64,000 nt of DNA from Ophiosphaerella korrae. Its lineage: Eukaryota > Ascomycota > Dothideomycetes > Pleosporales > Phaeosphaeriaceae. Of the stretch, positions 36,083 through 48,790 are shown one piece after another. Numbering within the stretch: position 1 is the stretch's first letter; each line of letters begins with the position of its first letter. The translations under genes were made by a program, and so were the position numbers. Below the pieces are notes generated by a model. It made no database searches, had not been told where the DNA came from, and worked only from the letters and a program-made list of their open reading frames with translations. Location: assembly GCA_028456385.1 (NCBI GenBank), contig JALNQF010000065.1, forward strand, positions 124,001-188,000. The letters run 5' to 3'.

Positions 36083-36369
36083 ATGATGCGATAAAGAGAC
36101 GAACAATTGAGAAAGTATACGCAATACTTGAAGATGTGAAGCGGAGAGTTCAGATCGAGAACGCCGGGATCTGCCCCCCACCAGCTGTTGGCCAAGCAAC
36201 CACTAAAACTCTACTACATCTATATACTAACAGACATAAGCGAATCCACCAATATCCCGCTGCACCACTTGAAATTACCTGCAAATTAATCGCTATACCT
36301 GCCGCTACCTTGTCCTCAAATTTCAAGTCTGCACAATGTCTGTAGCCCTTGTTGTCGCCCTGCAAACTT

Positions 36370-37249
36370 GTCGTTTTCCGTCCGTACGCGTCTGTTTTTC
36401 TCCCTTTTTCTTACTGCACGTCTGTTTTTCTATCTAGATTATATATACTCTGTGTAGCACGTTTAAATTAGTCCTATTTTAGTCTTGTTTTAGTCCTATT
36501 TCTACCCCTTTACTCTAGTATAATCTTTTACTAGGCCTGTAGTATACCGCTACTATATGTTAATCTCCCTATTACGCTAACTTTTACTTAGGTATTAAGC
36601 TAGCTATCTTCTATAATCTTCTATACTACCTATTACGTTTACTATATATCTATAAAGTTCTATAAAAACTATATTAGTACCTTATATTAGCCTTACTTTA
36701 ATTATACTCTTATAAGTTTACTTAGTAGTACTCTTAACTATCTACTAACCTACTTATATATACTTCCTATTCTACTTATAGTTACTATTTATAGCTTCTA
36801 TCTATAGACCTTAATAGTTTACCTTTATAATAAGCCTATATAGTATCCCTACTACTACGTAGTAAGCTTATAACTACTTATAATACTTCTATAGGGCTAT
36901 CTACCTACTATAAATAGTCTTTACCTCTAGAGATAGTATATAATAAGGACTTTCTAGAGTCTTTACTAGATAATATTCTTACTACGCTACTATAGCCTAC
37001 TATATAGCCCCTACTAAACCTAGATTACTTTAATTTAGCTACTTTATAAGTACTCTATATATATTATAGTACTTTATACTAGCTAAATAAGCGTAAGTCC
37101 TTATCTACTATAGACTACTCTAAGTTTACTCTTTACTACCTTAATAGCTAAGTAAACCTACTACCTTTAACTCTACTTTTATATTACTTATATACTCTAC
37201 TCTATAACTTATTATAAGAGGCTAGAAACTTCTATAGAGATTTACGCTA
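36370..37249. other. Start of AT-rich, RIP-saturated block
   Basis: Base composition changes abruptly near 36.4 kb. From about 36,480 the sequence is mostly A/T with frequent TAG/TAA in all frames and almost no CA or TG dinucleotides. It is probably the 5' part of the degenerate Helitron that follows, but no coding similarity could be read here. Confidence 0.6.
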
Positions 37250-39801
37250 GTATAATTTAGCTTTTATATTTACTTTACTAGACTATACGCCTATAGATTA
37301 TAGCGCTAGTAGTCTTAGTATCTAGTTATTTTAAATTTATAGTACTCTTTACTATAAGAGTAGTCTATTAGAAGAGCTTATAAGTACTTTACTTTAGTAC
37401 ACTTAGTTATACTTTTATAATTCTTAGTTTATAGTGTCTATATAGTACTAGTAGAACTTAGGTTTATAGCTTAAGATTTTCTAGAGACTTACTACTATAC
37501 TTTATAAGATTAGTAATCTATATATTAATATTTATTAAACTATATAAGAGCGTTTATAGCTAGCTTAGGGAGATTCTTATATTATACTAACTAGTAATCT
37601 TAAAATAACTATAGAAATAGGTATAGATTAGTACTACGAGAATACGCTAACTAGTAATAAGTTAGGTTTAATTATCCTAGACGCTATAGCTACTAAAATA
37701 TATTACCTAATTATTCTTATAGCTTAAAATTCTAATACGCTATTTTATATTAGTACTACCTATTTCTCTTATATACTATTATATTACGTTTTAATATTCT
37801 CTTATAGTAATAAGAGATAAAGTCTAAGTTTATAGCTTTATAATATAGATAGATCTTATATAAAAGATAAGCTTACTTAGTAAGCTTATTTTTAGTACTA
37901 TTTATATACCTACGCTAGTACTATAACTATTCTATTTCTCTATTACTAGCTATTTTAGTAGTATTTAGTTAATATTTAAGCTATCTTAGATTAGGTACGT
38001 ATATAATAGATCTAATATAACTAGAAAACTTTTTACTTAGACTTTTATAGTAGTATTATAAATACTCTTATATAAGATAATACTTTAGATACTCTTATTA
38101 GTTACTATATTATCTTACCTTCTTCTTATCTTAGGAGTTTGTAGTTTATTAGCTAGTATTATTAGGATTCTATAGTAATTATATAGTAATTTAGCTAGCT
38201 TATATTATTTATTACCTTTATAGCTAGTCTTTACTAGCCTAAAATTAGCTATAAACTCTATATAGGAGAGACTAGTTTAAATAGGCCTAATTTAGTTAGC
38301 TATATTTTCTATTTAAAGTTATAGGAGTTACTTTCTAACGTAAAGTAGGGTTTATTTAGGCTATATTTAGGTTATATTTATACTATTAAGTACTAGAAAT
38401 AGGGATTACTATATATATATTTACTACTTTTTCTACTTCTAGTAACTTATAACTTATTTATAGACCCTATTTATATTAATACGTAGATTTATATAGAGAT
38501 TTTACTAGTTAAAGATAATCTTATAAGCTTACTTATAGGTATTATATAGAAGTATATACTCTATAAGCTATATAGTAAGTATAATCTTATAATACCTTAT
38601 ATAGTTAAATAGGCTAGTAAGGTATTTCTAGTATATTTAAAGAAGTATCTTAAGCTATTTTAAGAGGATATAGTTATATATAAAGATAGTTATCTAGAGT
38701 ATTAGCGCTATAATAACTATTATATAGTTAGGGTAAAGGTTTATAGTTATATAGTAAGCTTTAATAACTACTAGGTTATCTTATATAACTTATACTTTCT
38801 TTATAAGTATACTACTTATATAAATATAGAAGTTTATAGGATAATATACGCTATTAAATATATATACAAGTATATTTATAAGGGTATTAATTAGGCTGTT
38901 TTAAATATTTTAGACTAGGATAAAGTATAGTAGTACTTAAATAGTTATTACGTTAGTCTATTAGAAGCTATTTAGTAGCTATTTAAGTTTCCTATTTATA
39001 AGGAGTTCCCTCCTATTATAGCCCTTGTAGTTTATTTACTAGATTAGTAGATAGTTATATTTTTAGATAACGCTACCTAGGATAAGCTTACTAAGTAGCT
39101 AGAGAAGTCTATAACTACACTTATAGTATTCTTTTAATATAATATAAACTTTACTAATAGTTATTAGCTACTTTATTAGGACTTTCCTACTAGTTTTATA
39201 TAGAACGTAAGTTATAAAACTTAGATAATTTACTAGTAGAGTACTATAATTAGCTGTATATATTTTTATAGTCTTATATAGGGTAAGTAGTATTATTTAT
39301 AGATACTTTTAACTATTATATAGGGCCTAATAAGCTTTAAGGACTTATAGACTTTTAATAATACTACTTATTCTACCTTTTAGGCTACTATAGAGGCTTA
39401 TAGATTACTATTATATAATACTAATTAGGTAGCTTGTTTTTATAATACTATTCTCTTTACTACTAGCTAGGCTTTATAGTCTCTTTTTATATCTACTCTC
39501 TTTAATAGTCTTATTATAGACCTACTTACTATCTAGACTACTTTCTATACTAACTTATATAATAACTTATAAGGTCTTATAGCTACTCTTACTATTTCCT
39601 TTATAGCTAATACGTATCTTAATTATAGGCTTTATTTAGTTAAGGGTCTACTTATAAAGTCTAGAAAGTATCTTACTAATTTTAGGCTACTTGTTTATAA
39701 GTATAACTAGAGTTAGTAGGTTAGTAATTAGCTTATTATAGCTAAACTAGCTTACAATATAGAAGAAATAGATTCTACCTTCTAGGATATATATTCTAGC
39801 T
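37250..39801 (+). mobile_element. Degenerate Helitron, Rep and first part of helicase
   Basis: Translating through stops on the + strand shows Helitron Rep/helicase order. About 37,740-37,800 resembles the LLFPYGxxGW block and about 37,930-37,980 the RLFQQYLVN block. About 38,780-38,890 resembles the stretch before and including KYIYKYIYKG, about 38,960-39,060 the FPPV.ALxVHLP..Q block, and about 39,170-39,360 the YRDFP to LLT..GP.SFxDLRT blocks. Tryptophan and glutamine positions are replaced by TAG/TAA, as expected from RIP. No frame over about 60 codons remains. The element is interrupted at 39,806 by a Gypsy retrotransposon and its helicase resumes at 45,716. Helitrons move by rolling-circle replication; this copy is dead. 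The 5' end was not located. Confidence 0.8.
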
Positions 39802-39806
39802 TTAAT
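39802..39806. repeat. Target site duplication TTAAT (left)
   Basis: This 5 bp direct repeat flanks the left LTR and is identical to 45711-45715, the length expected for Ty3/Gypsy integration. Confidence 0.85.
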
Positions 39807-40265
39807 TGTAATAGGCTACCTATTATCGACTATAGGCACCTATATTAGAAGTTAGTAGATTGCGAGGTAATAACAAAAGCTTGTATTAGGATCTATAATA
39901 ACTATAAATAGTAGGAGATGTTTCGTAACTATCTTGTACTAGCGTTCTATAGTTAAAGGATTAAATTACTAATACTATCTTAATAATATATATCTTAGTG
40001 TCTATATACTCTAGGTAATCTATTTGTACAACCTTATAGATTACTACTAATCTATTCGCACGTAACTATAGATTACTCTAATCTATTAGTATATTATTAT
40101 AGATTACTACTAATCTATTTATACGTAACTATAGATTACTACTACGTATCCTAGTTGTAGGTAGTCTCCTAATTAAGATTGTTACCTTGCTTATTCTATA
40201 CTTTGTTAGTACTTAAGTTAGGATTAATTAGTTCTATCTTAATTTCTTCTATTACACCCGTAATA
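39807..40265 (-). repeat. LTR of Gypsy-1 (3' LTR in element orientation)
   Basis: 459 bp, the same length as the LTR at 45252-45710. On the + strand it begins TGTAATAGG and ends GTAATA; the TA end is probably a CA changed by RIP. Differences noticed between the two LTRs are transitions. It contains three adjacent small inverted repeats. Confidence 0.92.
40036..40145. repeat. Array of short inverted repeats in the LTR
   Basis: Three copies of an 8-base arm (ATAGATTA ... TAATCTAT) with 3-4 base loops are spaced through the LTR, and an unpaired fourth left arm follows. The same array is in the other LTR near 45,490-45,590. Confidence 0.8.
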
Positions 40266-43200
40266 CTATCTCCTCTTCTAAGTAGGTCTTAGTTTTCCTG
40301 TCCTAGGGCTAAAGTTATTAATCTAGTTTCTTTATTAATATAGAGTTCTTTATCCTCTCTTATACCTACTAAGTCTACTCTCTATTACCTTTAGTTAGCT
40401 AATTATATACTACGTTATAGAGTAGCTATATTTTTTTATTCTTATTGTAAGTCTTTAAATTCTCTTCTAGAATATATTTCTTTAAAGTATAGTAAGGCTT
40501 ATAAGGTATATATTTATACTAACGCTTATGCGTCTTGTAATCTTTTTAGCGTATCCCTTGTAGAATATAAGTTAATAATACTTACTCTTACGTCTAGGCT
40601 TATTTATAATAGGGAGAGCTATTAACTATACTTAAGATAAACTATCTAAATAGATTGCTAAGGCTAAAAAAGAATATAATTGTATTCTAAGTATATAGGT
40701 AGAAAATTACACTTGTTTAATTTGTCTCTATAAGACGAAGGTCTTAAATAATAAGAAGTCTATTACGTAGGCTACTCTTATTAAGTCTAAGCTTAATTTT
40801 AAGGCTATAGTAGAGGCTGTTCCTATTATAATAGGCGTTCCTATCGTCTCTTTATCTAGTAGTAGTAATATTAGTTCTCTTAGTTTACTACTAAGTGTTC
40901 TAGAGGGTTTTAACTTTAGAACTCCTCTAGTTTCTTAGAGTAATTAAGATTATCCTCTAGTTCTTATATTTTCTTAATTCCTTAGTAACTATATACTAGT
41001 AATTTGTAGAATTGTTATATAAATTCTCTTTAGATTTTACTTAGAATATATATTCTTCTATAAGCTCGTGTAAATCCTTCTTAGATCTCTAGTTTTTCTA
41101 TTTCTTTAGATACTTCTTGCGTTATTTTCTAAATCTATTTATCTAGCTTACTACTTGTTCTTTTAAGTATTGTAGCTATCTTAGGTATATTTAGGACTAA
41201 GTATCTTTCCTCGTTCTTAATTAGAACTATACTAGTAGCGCTTACTTTTTCTTGTAAGTCTAGTCTTCTACTAAAGGTATCTATAAATTAGTTGTCTTTC
41301 CTTTTTATATATATAATTTCTATATTAAATATTAATAAGTATTCTTACTATCTTGTATAGCGTTATAATAGTTCTTTATTTGTTATAAATCTTATAAGAT
41401 TCTTATAATCTATATAGACCTTTATCTAATACTTTACTCCTTATAGGTATACTCTCTATTATTTAAATACTTTGTAGATTGCTAGTATTTCCTTATTATA
41501 GATTAGGTAATTAAGTTCTACTATCTTTATTTTCTTAGAGAAGTATTTAACTAAGTATTCTTTTTTAGTCTCTAGGTCTTCCTATATTAGTGCTATTCTA
41601 TAGACTAAGTTAGATACGTCTATCTTTACTATTACTAGTAGGTCTAGGTTGTATATTCTAATAACTAGGTTTTCTATAAACTTTTTCTTAATCTTCTTAA
41701 ATACTTTATTATATTCTTTTATCTATTTAAATAGCGTATCCTTTTTTATAAGCCTTATTATTAGTTCTATATCTTTAGACTATCTTACTATTAACTTTCT
41801 ATAAAAGTTAGCTAGTCTATAAAATTACTATACCTCTTTTAGGTTTCTTAGTATTAGCTATTTATTAATTAATCTAATCTTTTCTAGGTTAATCCTAATT
41901 TTTCCTAGTTTAATAATAAATCTAAGGAAATCTATTTCCTTTATATAGAACTCGCATTTTCTTATTTTAAGAAATATTTTAGCTTCTACTAGTTTTTCTA
42001 GTACCTTATATATATATTGTACGTGTTCTTCTTCTATTTCTAAGAATATAAGGATATCGTCTAAGTATATAAATATAAATATATCTAAGTACTCCTATAG
42101 TACTATATTAATTTATTCCTAGAAAGCTACTAGTGCGTTTGTTAAGCTAAATAGTATAACTAAATATTTATATAATCTCTATTATGTTCTAAATACTATT
42201 TTCTATTTATCGCCTTCTTTAATTCTAATTTAGTAATAGGTGTTCTAGATATCTAACTTTATAAAGATTATTACTTTCTATAGTTTATCTTATATTACGT
42301 CTATCTTTAGTAAGGGATATTAGTTCTTGTTTGTAACTACGTTAGTTTTTCTAAAGTCTACGCAAAGTCTTTTATTACTTATTCTTTTTTTATCTATAAA
42401 GATAAGTCTATAAGCTACTAAGGATTTAGATTCTTTTATCTATCTTTTTTTTATTGCGTTTTAAATAAATACTTGTTTAATCTTTAATTTTTCTTCTATT
42501 TTCTAGTAGACTAAGCTCTATCTTATATCTTTTCCTTCTTTTATTTCTATTACTAAGTCCTATAGTTAATATTCTAGAAGGTAGTCTTCTAGTTTAATAA
42601 GCTATTTCTCCTATTTCTTATATTCCTCTAGGAATTCTCCTTTATATATACTTATATTAGCTTTTAATATATCTATTTTACTATAACTAATTTGTTTAGT
42701 TCTTTAATTAATATATAGGTTAGTTATCTATAACTATAGTATACCTAGTATAATATCTTGTTTATTATTAATTGTTGTTATATCTATAACTATGTTCTAG
42801 ATTTCTAGTCTTTCTAGCTTTAGTGTTAAAGGTACTATCTTAAACTATATAGGTTTCTAGAATAGTTTTCTTTTAATTATACTTAATTATTAAAGGTACT
42901 TCTTTATTATATACTTTATTCTTTGTATTTCTATAAACTTCTTTAATATAAAGTTTCTTATAGCTCTACTATTAATTATTAATTATACTTTCTTTTCTTA
43001 GTATATACCTATTTTTGTAATATATAGGCCTCTTATACTTTCTAGCTTTTCTTACTTTAGCGTCTTTGTAAATTATCTATCTTTTTAGAGCTATAGCCCT
43101 ATCTTAAGTTTATATTCTTTATATTTTAGATATTTATTATTTATATATTTATACTATAGTCCTCTCTAGACGTATTTCTTAGTTAACTTAGATCTAGGTC

Positions 43201-45251
43201 TTACTACTAGGTATCTATCTTCTAGGATTACTTCTTATCCTTAGATATCTTCTACTATAATTACTCTTATATAGTTATAACCTCTTCTTTTTATAAGCTA
43301 TATATTATTATTTACTTTAGGGTTTCTATATATAATATAATTCTTATCTAGGTATAATATCTATAATACTTTAAAATGTACTAGATACTCTAGATCTATT
43401 ATCTTGTTATCTCCTTCTTAGTACTTGTCTTTGCTAGGTATATCTATAGTTAGGATATAGTATACTACTAGTACTTTTAGTATATAGGCTTTATTAATCT
43501 ATCGCGTTTTTCTTACAAGGTATTACTATTCTCTTTATATAGGTATTCTTCTTACTATAACTATATATTACTTTATCTATTCTTAAAATAGTATAAATTT
43601 TATTTCTTTAAGATTACGTTCTTTTTAGTCTTTATACGCTTCTTCTATACTTATAACTATTAAGTATATCTAAACAAACTTCTATTCTTTATTTTATTCC
43701 TCTATATCTATTATTATATAGCTATTATAACTATATACTATTAGCTAGGCGTACTCTATACTTCTTATACTAACTTATCTTCTACTTTCTTATAGTTCTT
43801 TAGAGGTAGTTATAGTAGTCTCTTTATCTAGTACTAGTTTATTAGCCTAGATTAATAGTACTAGGGGCTCTTCTTCTTCTAAGTCTTCTATTAGTAAGTC
43901 TATTACTTATACTATTTCTTTTAGCTAAGCTTTTATTCTTTCTTTTATTGTAGCTACTCTATATCTCTATTATAAGAAGTATCTTACTCTCTATTTACTA
44001 GAAAGGTACGTATAGTAGTTATTATTATAATAAAAGGTCTAGTAGAGTATTATATATTGTACTTCTTTGCTTTTAGCTACTTTCTCCTAAGGTTTAGCCT
44101 ATGCTTATAGTACTTCTTTCTTCTTTTTAGTTATCTTTAACTATATTTCCTTTTTTAGGTCTTTACTCTTATAGTCTTTTGTAAAATATCCTAGTTTCCT
44201 ATATTTATAATATACTATATCCTTTTTCTTTCTTAATTAGTAGTCTCTCGCGTAGTAGCCTAGTTTACTATAGTTAAAGTATATAAAGTCTTTATTCTTC
44301 TTTTTCTTTTTATCTTTATTAGTATTAAGGATTATTAGGTCTCTTTTATTATAGTTCTAGGTGTAACCTCTATACTTGTTTTTTTTCTATTCTTAAAGAT
44401 TGTTGTTAATTTAGATTACCTATTACTTTAGGGCTTCTAGTATTCTTAGTTTCTCTATATATATTATCTTGTATTAGATCTTAGAGTTAAGTCCTTGTTT
44501 AAATTGTAATATTAAGGCTAACTTATTCTATTCTATATTTTACAATAGTTATTTAAACTATAATATATACTTTAGAATACTCTAGTTCTATATAAGCTTC
44601 TCTAGCTACTCTTTAGCTTATTAGGTAATATCTATGTCTTTAAACGCTGCTCTTATTTGTTTAGTAAAGTATTTATAACTTCTAAAAATAGCTCTAGTTT
44701 TATCCTTCTAGGTTATTAGTAAATATATCGTGTAATCTATCTAGTAAGGTTTATACTATCTTATTACGTCTTCTTTAAGGTGTAATCTAATATATATTAC
44801 CTTTTTTTCTTCTATATTAAAGTGTAGTACTTGTATATCTATTTAGAGTTGTGCAGATATAATAAAGGGTCTTAGTTTTTCTCTTATTCTGTTAAACTTC
44901 TTTAGGACGGGTATTTTTAGTAGTTTCTTTATTGTACTTATCTCTAGTCTTTTAGTAATTAATTCTATCTAGTTCTATCCTTAGATAATAGCCTTAATCT
45001 ATACTTTGTTTTGTTTTGCGTAATTTTGTAGTTCTTTATTCTACGTTTCTAAGGTATTAATTACTATTTTTATATCTTCTTTATTATTAATTAATTAGTT
45101 AAGATAACCTTTAATTGTTTCTTATATAGTACTATTAGACTTATAACTACTTTTAGGGGCTTTACTTATTTTAGTTAAACTTTCTACTATTATATTAGCT
45201 AGACTACGCGCTACTTACGCTTTGCTTCTTGTAATAACTAAATTAGTAAGG

Positions 45252-45710
45252 TGTAATAGGCTACCTATTATTAACTATAGGCACCTATATTAGAGGTTAG
45301 TAGATTACGAGGTAATAACAAAAGCTTGTATTAGGATCTATAATAACTATAAATAGTAAAAGATGTTTTACAACTATCTTGTACTAGCGTTCTGTAGTTA
45401 AAGGATTAAATTACTAATACTATCCTAATAATATATATCTTAGTATCTATATACTCTAGGTAATCTGTTTGTATAACCTTATAGATTACTACTAATCTAT
45501 TCGCACGTAACTATAGATTACTTTAATCTATTAGTGCGTTATTATAGATTACTACTAATCTATTTATACGTAACTATAGATTACTACTACGTGTCCTAGT
45601 TATAGGTAGTCTCCTAATTAAGATTGTTACCCTGCTTGTCCTATGCTTCGTTAGCACTCGAGTTAGGATTAATTAGTTCTATCTCGATTTCTTCTATTAC
45701 ACCTGTAATA
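45252..45710 (-). repeat. LTR of Gypsy-1 (5' LTR in element orientation)
   Basis: 459 bp direct repeat of 39807-40265. It is slightly different in C/T and G/A positions, consistent with RIP acting on both copies. Confidence 0.92.
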
Positions 45711-45715
45711 TTAAT
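45711..45715. repeat. Target site duplication TTAAT (right)
   Basis: Identical to 39802-39806 on the other side of the retrotransposon. Confidence 0.85.
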
Positions 45716-47060
45716 AGTAACTAGCTTACTACCTTTATAGCTATTACTACTACTATTACTACTACTCTAGATACTATATATTTTTTCCTATAGAGGCCTA
45801 TAAGTACTAGGAAGACGTTTCTATAGCACTATATTTATACTTATTACTATTCTTTATACTATATTATACTTTACGTAGCTTCTTCTAAGATTATAGCTAT
45901 CTTACTACCTAGTAGGTATACTATATATTCTTATTTTTAGATTCCTATTAATATTTATAAAGATTCTATTTATATAGTCTCTTTTATATCTAAGTTAAAG
46001 TAGTTACTACGTAAAGTAGCCTTTATTATCTAGGATAAAGTATCTATATAGTACTATTACTACTTTAAAGCTATATACTATATACTATAAGACGTTTATA
46101 GCTCTTCTACTTTATTTAGTAGTCTTTTACTTATTACTAGTAGTAATTTTACGTAGATTTTACTAGTTATTTCTAAGAGTAAGTAGCTTAAAGTTATTAA
46201 TACTTATTTATAGTTATCTATACTTATATAGCTATATTTAACTATTCTTTACTTTTACTAGAATATACGTATCTTATCTAGAGCTAAAAATAGTTATCTT
46301 ATAGACTAGACTAAGACTTTAGTAACTTTGTAAATAGATAGACTTATCTCTATACTACTTTAGATATAGGTATTCTATAGTAAATATAGGTTTTTAGCTT
46401 ATATATATTTACTTAACGTACTTACGCGTACTATTATAGACTTTTAGGCCTTAGCTAAGTATACTATTTTAGCTATATAGAATAATAACGTTGCTACTAT
46501 TAATAGTTCTATACTTACTACCTTTCCTAGTATCTTAGTAGAGCTATTAAGTACTAATTCTATAGATATTAAGGATAGTATAGCCTAGGATTAACTTCTA
46601 ATAGAGCTTTTATAAGCTTTTAAGCCTCTAAGTTTACTACTATTAAAGCTATTTTTAAAAGAGAGTACTCTTATTATTCTATTACGTAATCTTTATCCTA
46701 AATAAAGTTTCTATAATAGAACTTACTTAACTATTATATATATTAGTCTTAGGATTTTAGAGGCGTAGATTTTATCTAGAGAGTTTATAGGATAGTTATA
46801 GCTTATTCTATATATTAAGCTTTTTTCTATAGTTAATAAGCTTCTATTTATTATTTTATAGGTTTAGTTTCTAGTTTACTTTTCTTTTATAATTACTATT
46901 AATAAGTCTTAGAGCTAGTTACTATCTATTATAGGTATAGATCTATAGTATCTTATATTTATATATAAGTAGTTATATATTGTAATATCTTATATTACTA
47001 CTTTAGCTAGTCTTTTAGTCTTACTTCTAGCTATTTCTCTTTCTACTAATAGCGCCTATA
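45716..47060 (+). mobile_element. Degenerate Helitron, remainder of helicase
   Basis: The helicase continues in the same orientation as the fragment ending at 39,801. Motifs still readable through stops are the SSxIAAxLLPxxxT block near 45,890-45,930, the I-I-W-D-E-A-type block near 46,025-46,060 (Trp changed to stop), and the GGDFxQxLPVV block near 46,140-46,180. Then come NLxPxxxxxNxT near 46,690-46,730, the TINKS block near 46,885-46,910 and the terminal helicase block near 46,930-47,000. The order matches one Helitron helicase split by the retrotransposon. The 3' hairpin and CTRR end could not be identified. Confidence 0.8.
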
Positions 47061-48790
47061 GAGCTATAAATATTATATATCCTAAAGTTTTACTACTATA
47101 ATATACGTATATTTATTCTTTTTATAGTATCTTTTCTTTCTATTTTATAGTTTTATAGAAGTTATTTTATAAATTTTTACTTTTTATAAGCTTTAATTTA
47201 TATATATTTTTTATCTTTATAGTTTTTAACTAGCTCTAAATTTGTATAACTTACTTTTACTTATAGTTACTTACTCTTACTACGTAAAATTAGTACGTTT
47301 TATAGCTACTAGTGCGGCTTAGTAGTATATATAAGGTACTTACTCCCTATTTACTCTATTACTCCTACCTCCTACTCTCTTCTTCTCTCTCTAGCGTAAG
47401 TTATAGGCTTTTTTTCTAACTTTTACAAAGTATTTACTAACTATTTCCTAGCTATATATTTTTATAAATTAGCTACTAATCTACTTTTTACTAACTCTAT
47501 TCTAATAATTATATACTTTCTACCTATTTTCTAGATTTTTACTAACTTTTTATAGTATTATAGCTAAAGATACTAATTACGCTAGTAATAATAGCTCTAG
47601 AAACCTTAGTAATTTACTTGTAAAGAGTACTAATAATATCTTACAAGGTCTAATTTCTACTAATTATCTATATATTAGCTATAAATCTAGAGATTTACTA
47701 GAGATATAGCTTAAAAAATAAGAGCTTTTTAATACCTATTAGGTCTATTAACTTTATAATTAGGATAGAAAGGAGAAGCCTAAGTTCTATAAAGGGTCTA
47801 AATTCTACCCCTTTAGTATATTTATAGCTTTATTTCTACTCTTTTTCTTTCTTTACTAACTATAAACTCTTATAGAACGCGTATAAAATCTTAAAGCTAC
47901 CTTATTATAGTATTATAGAGATTTTACTAAAAAGCTCTATATATCCTATATTTAGCTTGTAGGTCTATTTATAAACTATAGGATCTAGTAAAGTATTTTT
48001 TATAGCTCCTATATAAACTACTATTATAGCTCTAAAGGGGCCTATTATAGTCTTTAATATTAGTTTTTATTTCTATTTTATAGTTTATTACTAATATTTT
48101 ATAGCTAATATAGATAGGGATACTCTAAAAAAAGATAGTAAAAAGGACTATAAAGATAGAAAAACTAAAAAAAACTATTATAAAGGTTATAAAAATTCTA
48201 CCTCTAACTCTAAAACTCTTACTCTTAAGTATCTTAAGTCTAAGAAAGACTATAATATACCTATTAAGTCTAGTAAGTATCCTTTATTAGGTATTTATTT
48301 CCTTAGTTTTTTTCCTATTTTCTTCTTACTAATATTATAGATATCTTTACTAAGATCTATAAGGTCTATAAGACCCTACAAGACGCTTAAAAAGCCTTAG
48401 ATAAGCTTAAGGAAAAGGCTCTTAAGATGTAATTTTTAGGTCTTCTACAATATTTACTTTATAAATTACGGCTGTAAATAGGCGTAAAATACCTTAATAA
48501 TATACCTATATAGTAGTTTTTAAGTCTGTTATAGACTACCTAGAGCTTTTCTCTAGGTTAGTAATGCTAGTTAATACTAGTTAATTCCTTTACATTTACT
48601 TTGCGCTACTATAAACTATTTACTAAACTTACTTATGCTAAGCCTATTTAGCCCTAAACATCTAAGCCTTACATACACTAGCTAATAGGCTAGCATGTAA
48701 TATAGTTATCCAAGTGGTTATTTACTTCCAAACAATTAATTATTTAGTTCTAATAGTAAAATAATACTTAATAGTTATTATATAACTCAA
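47061..48790. other. Unidentified RIP-mutated AT-rich DNA
   Basis: About 1.7 kb with the same TA-rich, stop-saturated composition and no readable protein family. A CT-rich leader-like stretch (about 47,350-47,400) followed by a possible start region near 47,560 hints at a destroyed gene or a further element. Normal composition returns near 48,790. Confidence 0.5.

Larger units (their letters stand above)
39807..45710 (-). mobile_element. Ty3/Gypsy LTR retrotransposon (Gypsy-1), RIP-mutated, integrase deleted
   Basis: The 5.9 kb element has 459 bp LTRs at both ends and reads on the minus strand. A Gag zinc-knuckle remnant lies near 44,200-44,290 (Cys and His replaced by Tyr), a protease remnant near 42,950-43,000, and reverse transcriptase near 41,850-42,420 with the Y-L-D-D motif at 42,067-42,056. 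RNase H follows. Compared with the related element at 57,915-64,000, the integrase core (about 1.2 kb) is missing, with a junction near 40,975-40,995. Stops caused by C-to-T and G-to-A changes interrupt every frame. The element sits inside the Helitron helicase. Confidence 0.88.

Noticed and set aside
39807..45710. The tandem ATAGATTA arms in the LTRs as a CRISPR-like array
   Set aside because: The host is eukaryotic, the units are inverted and there are no unique spacers of constant length; they belong to the LTR.
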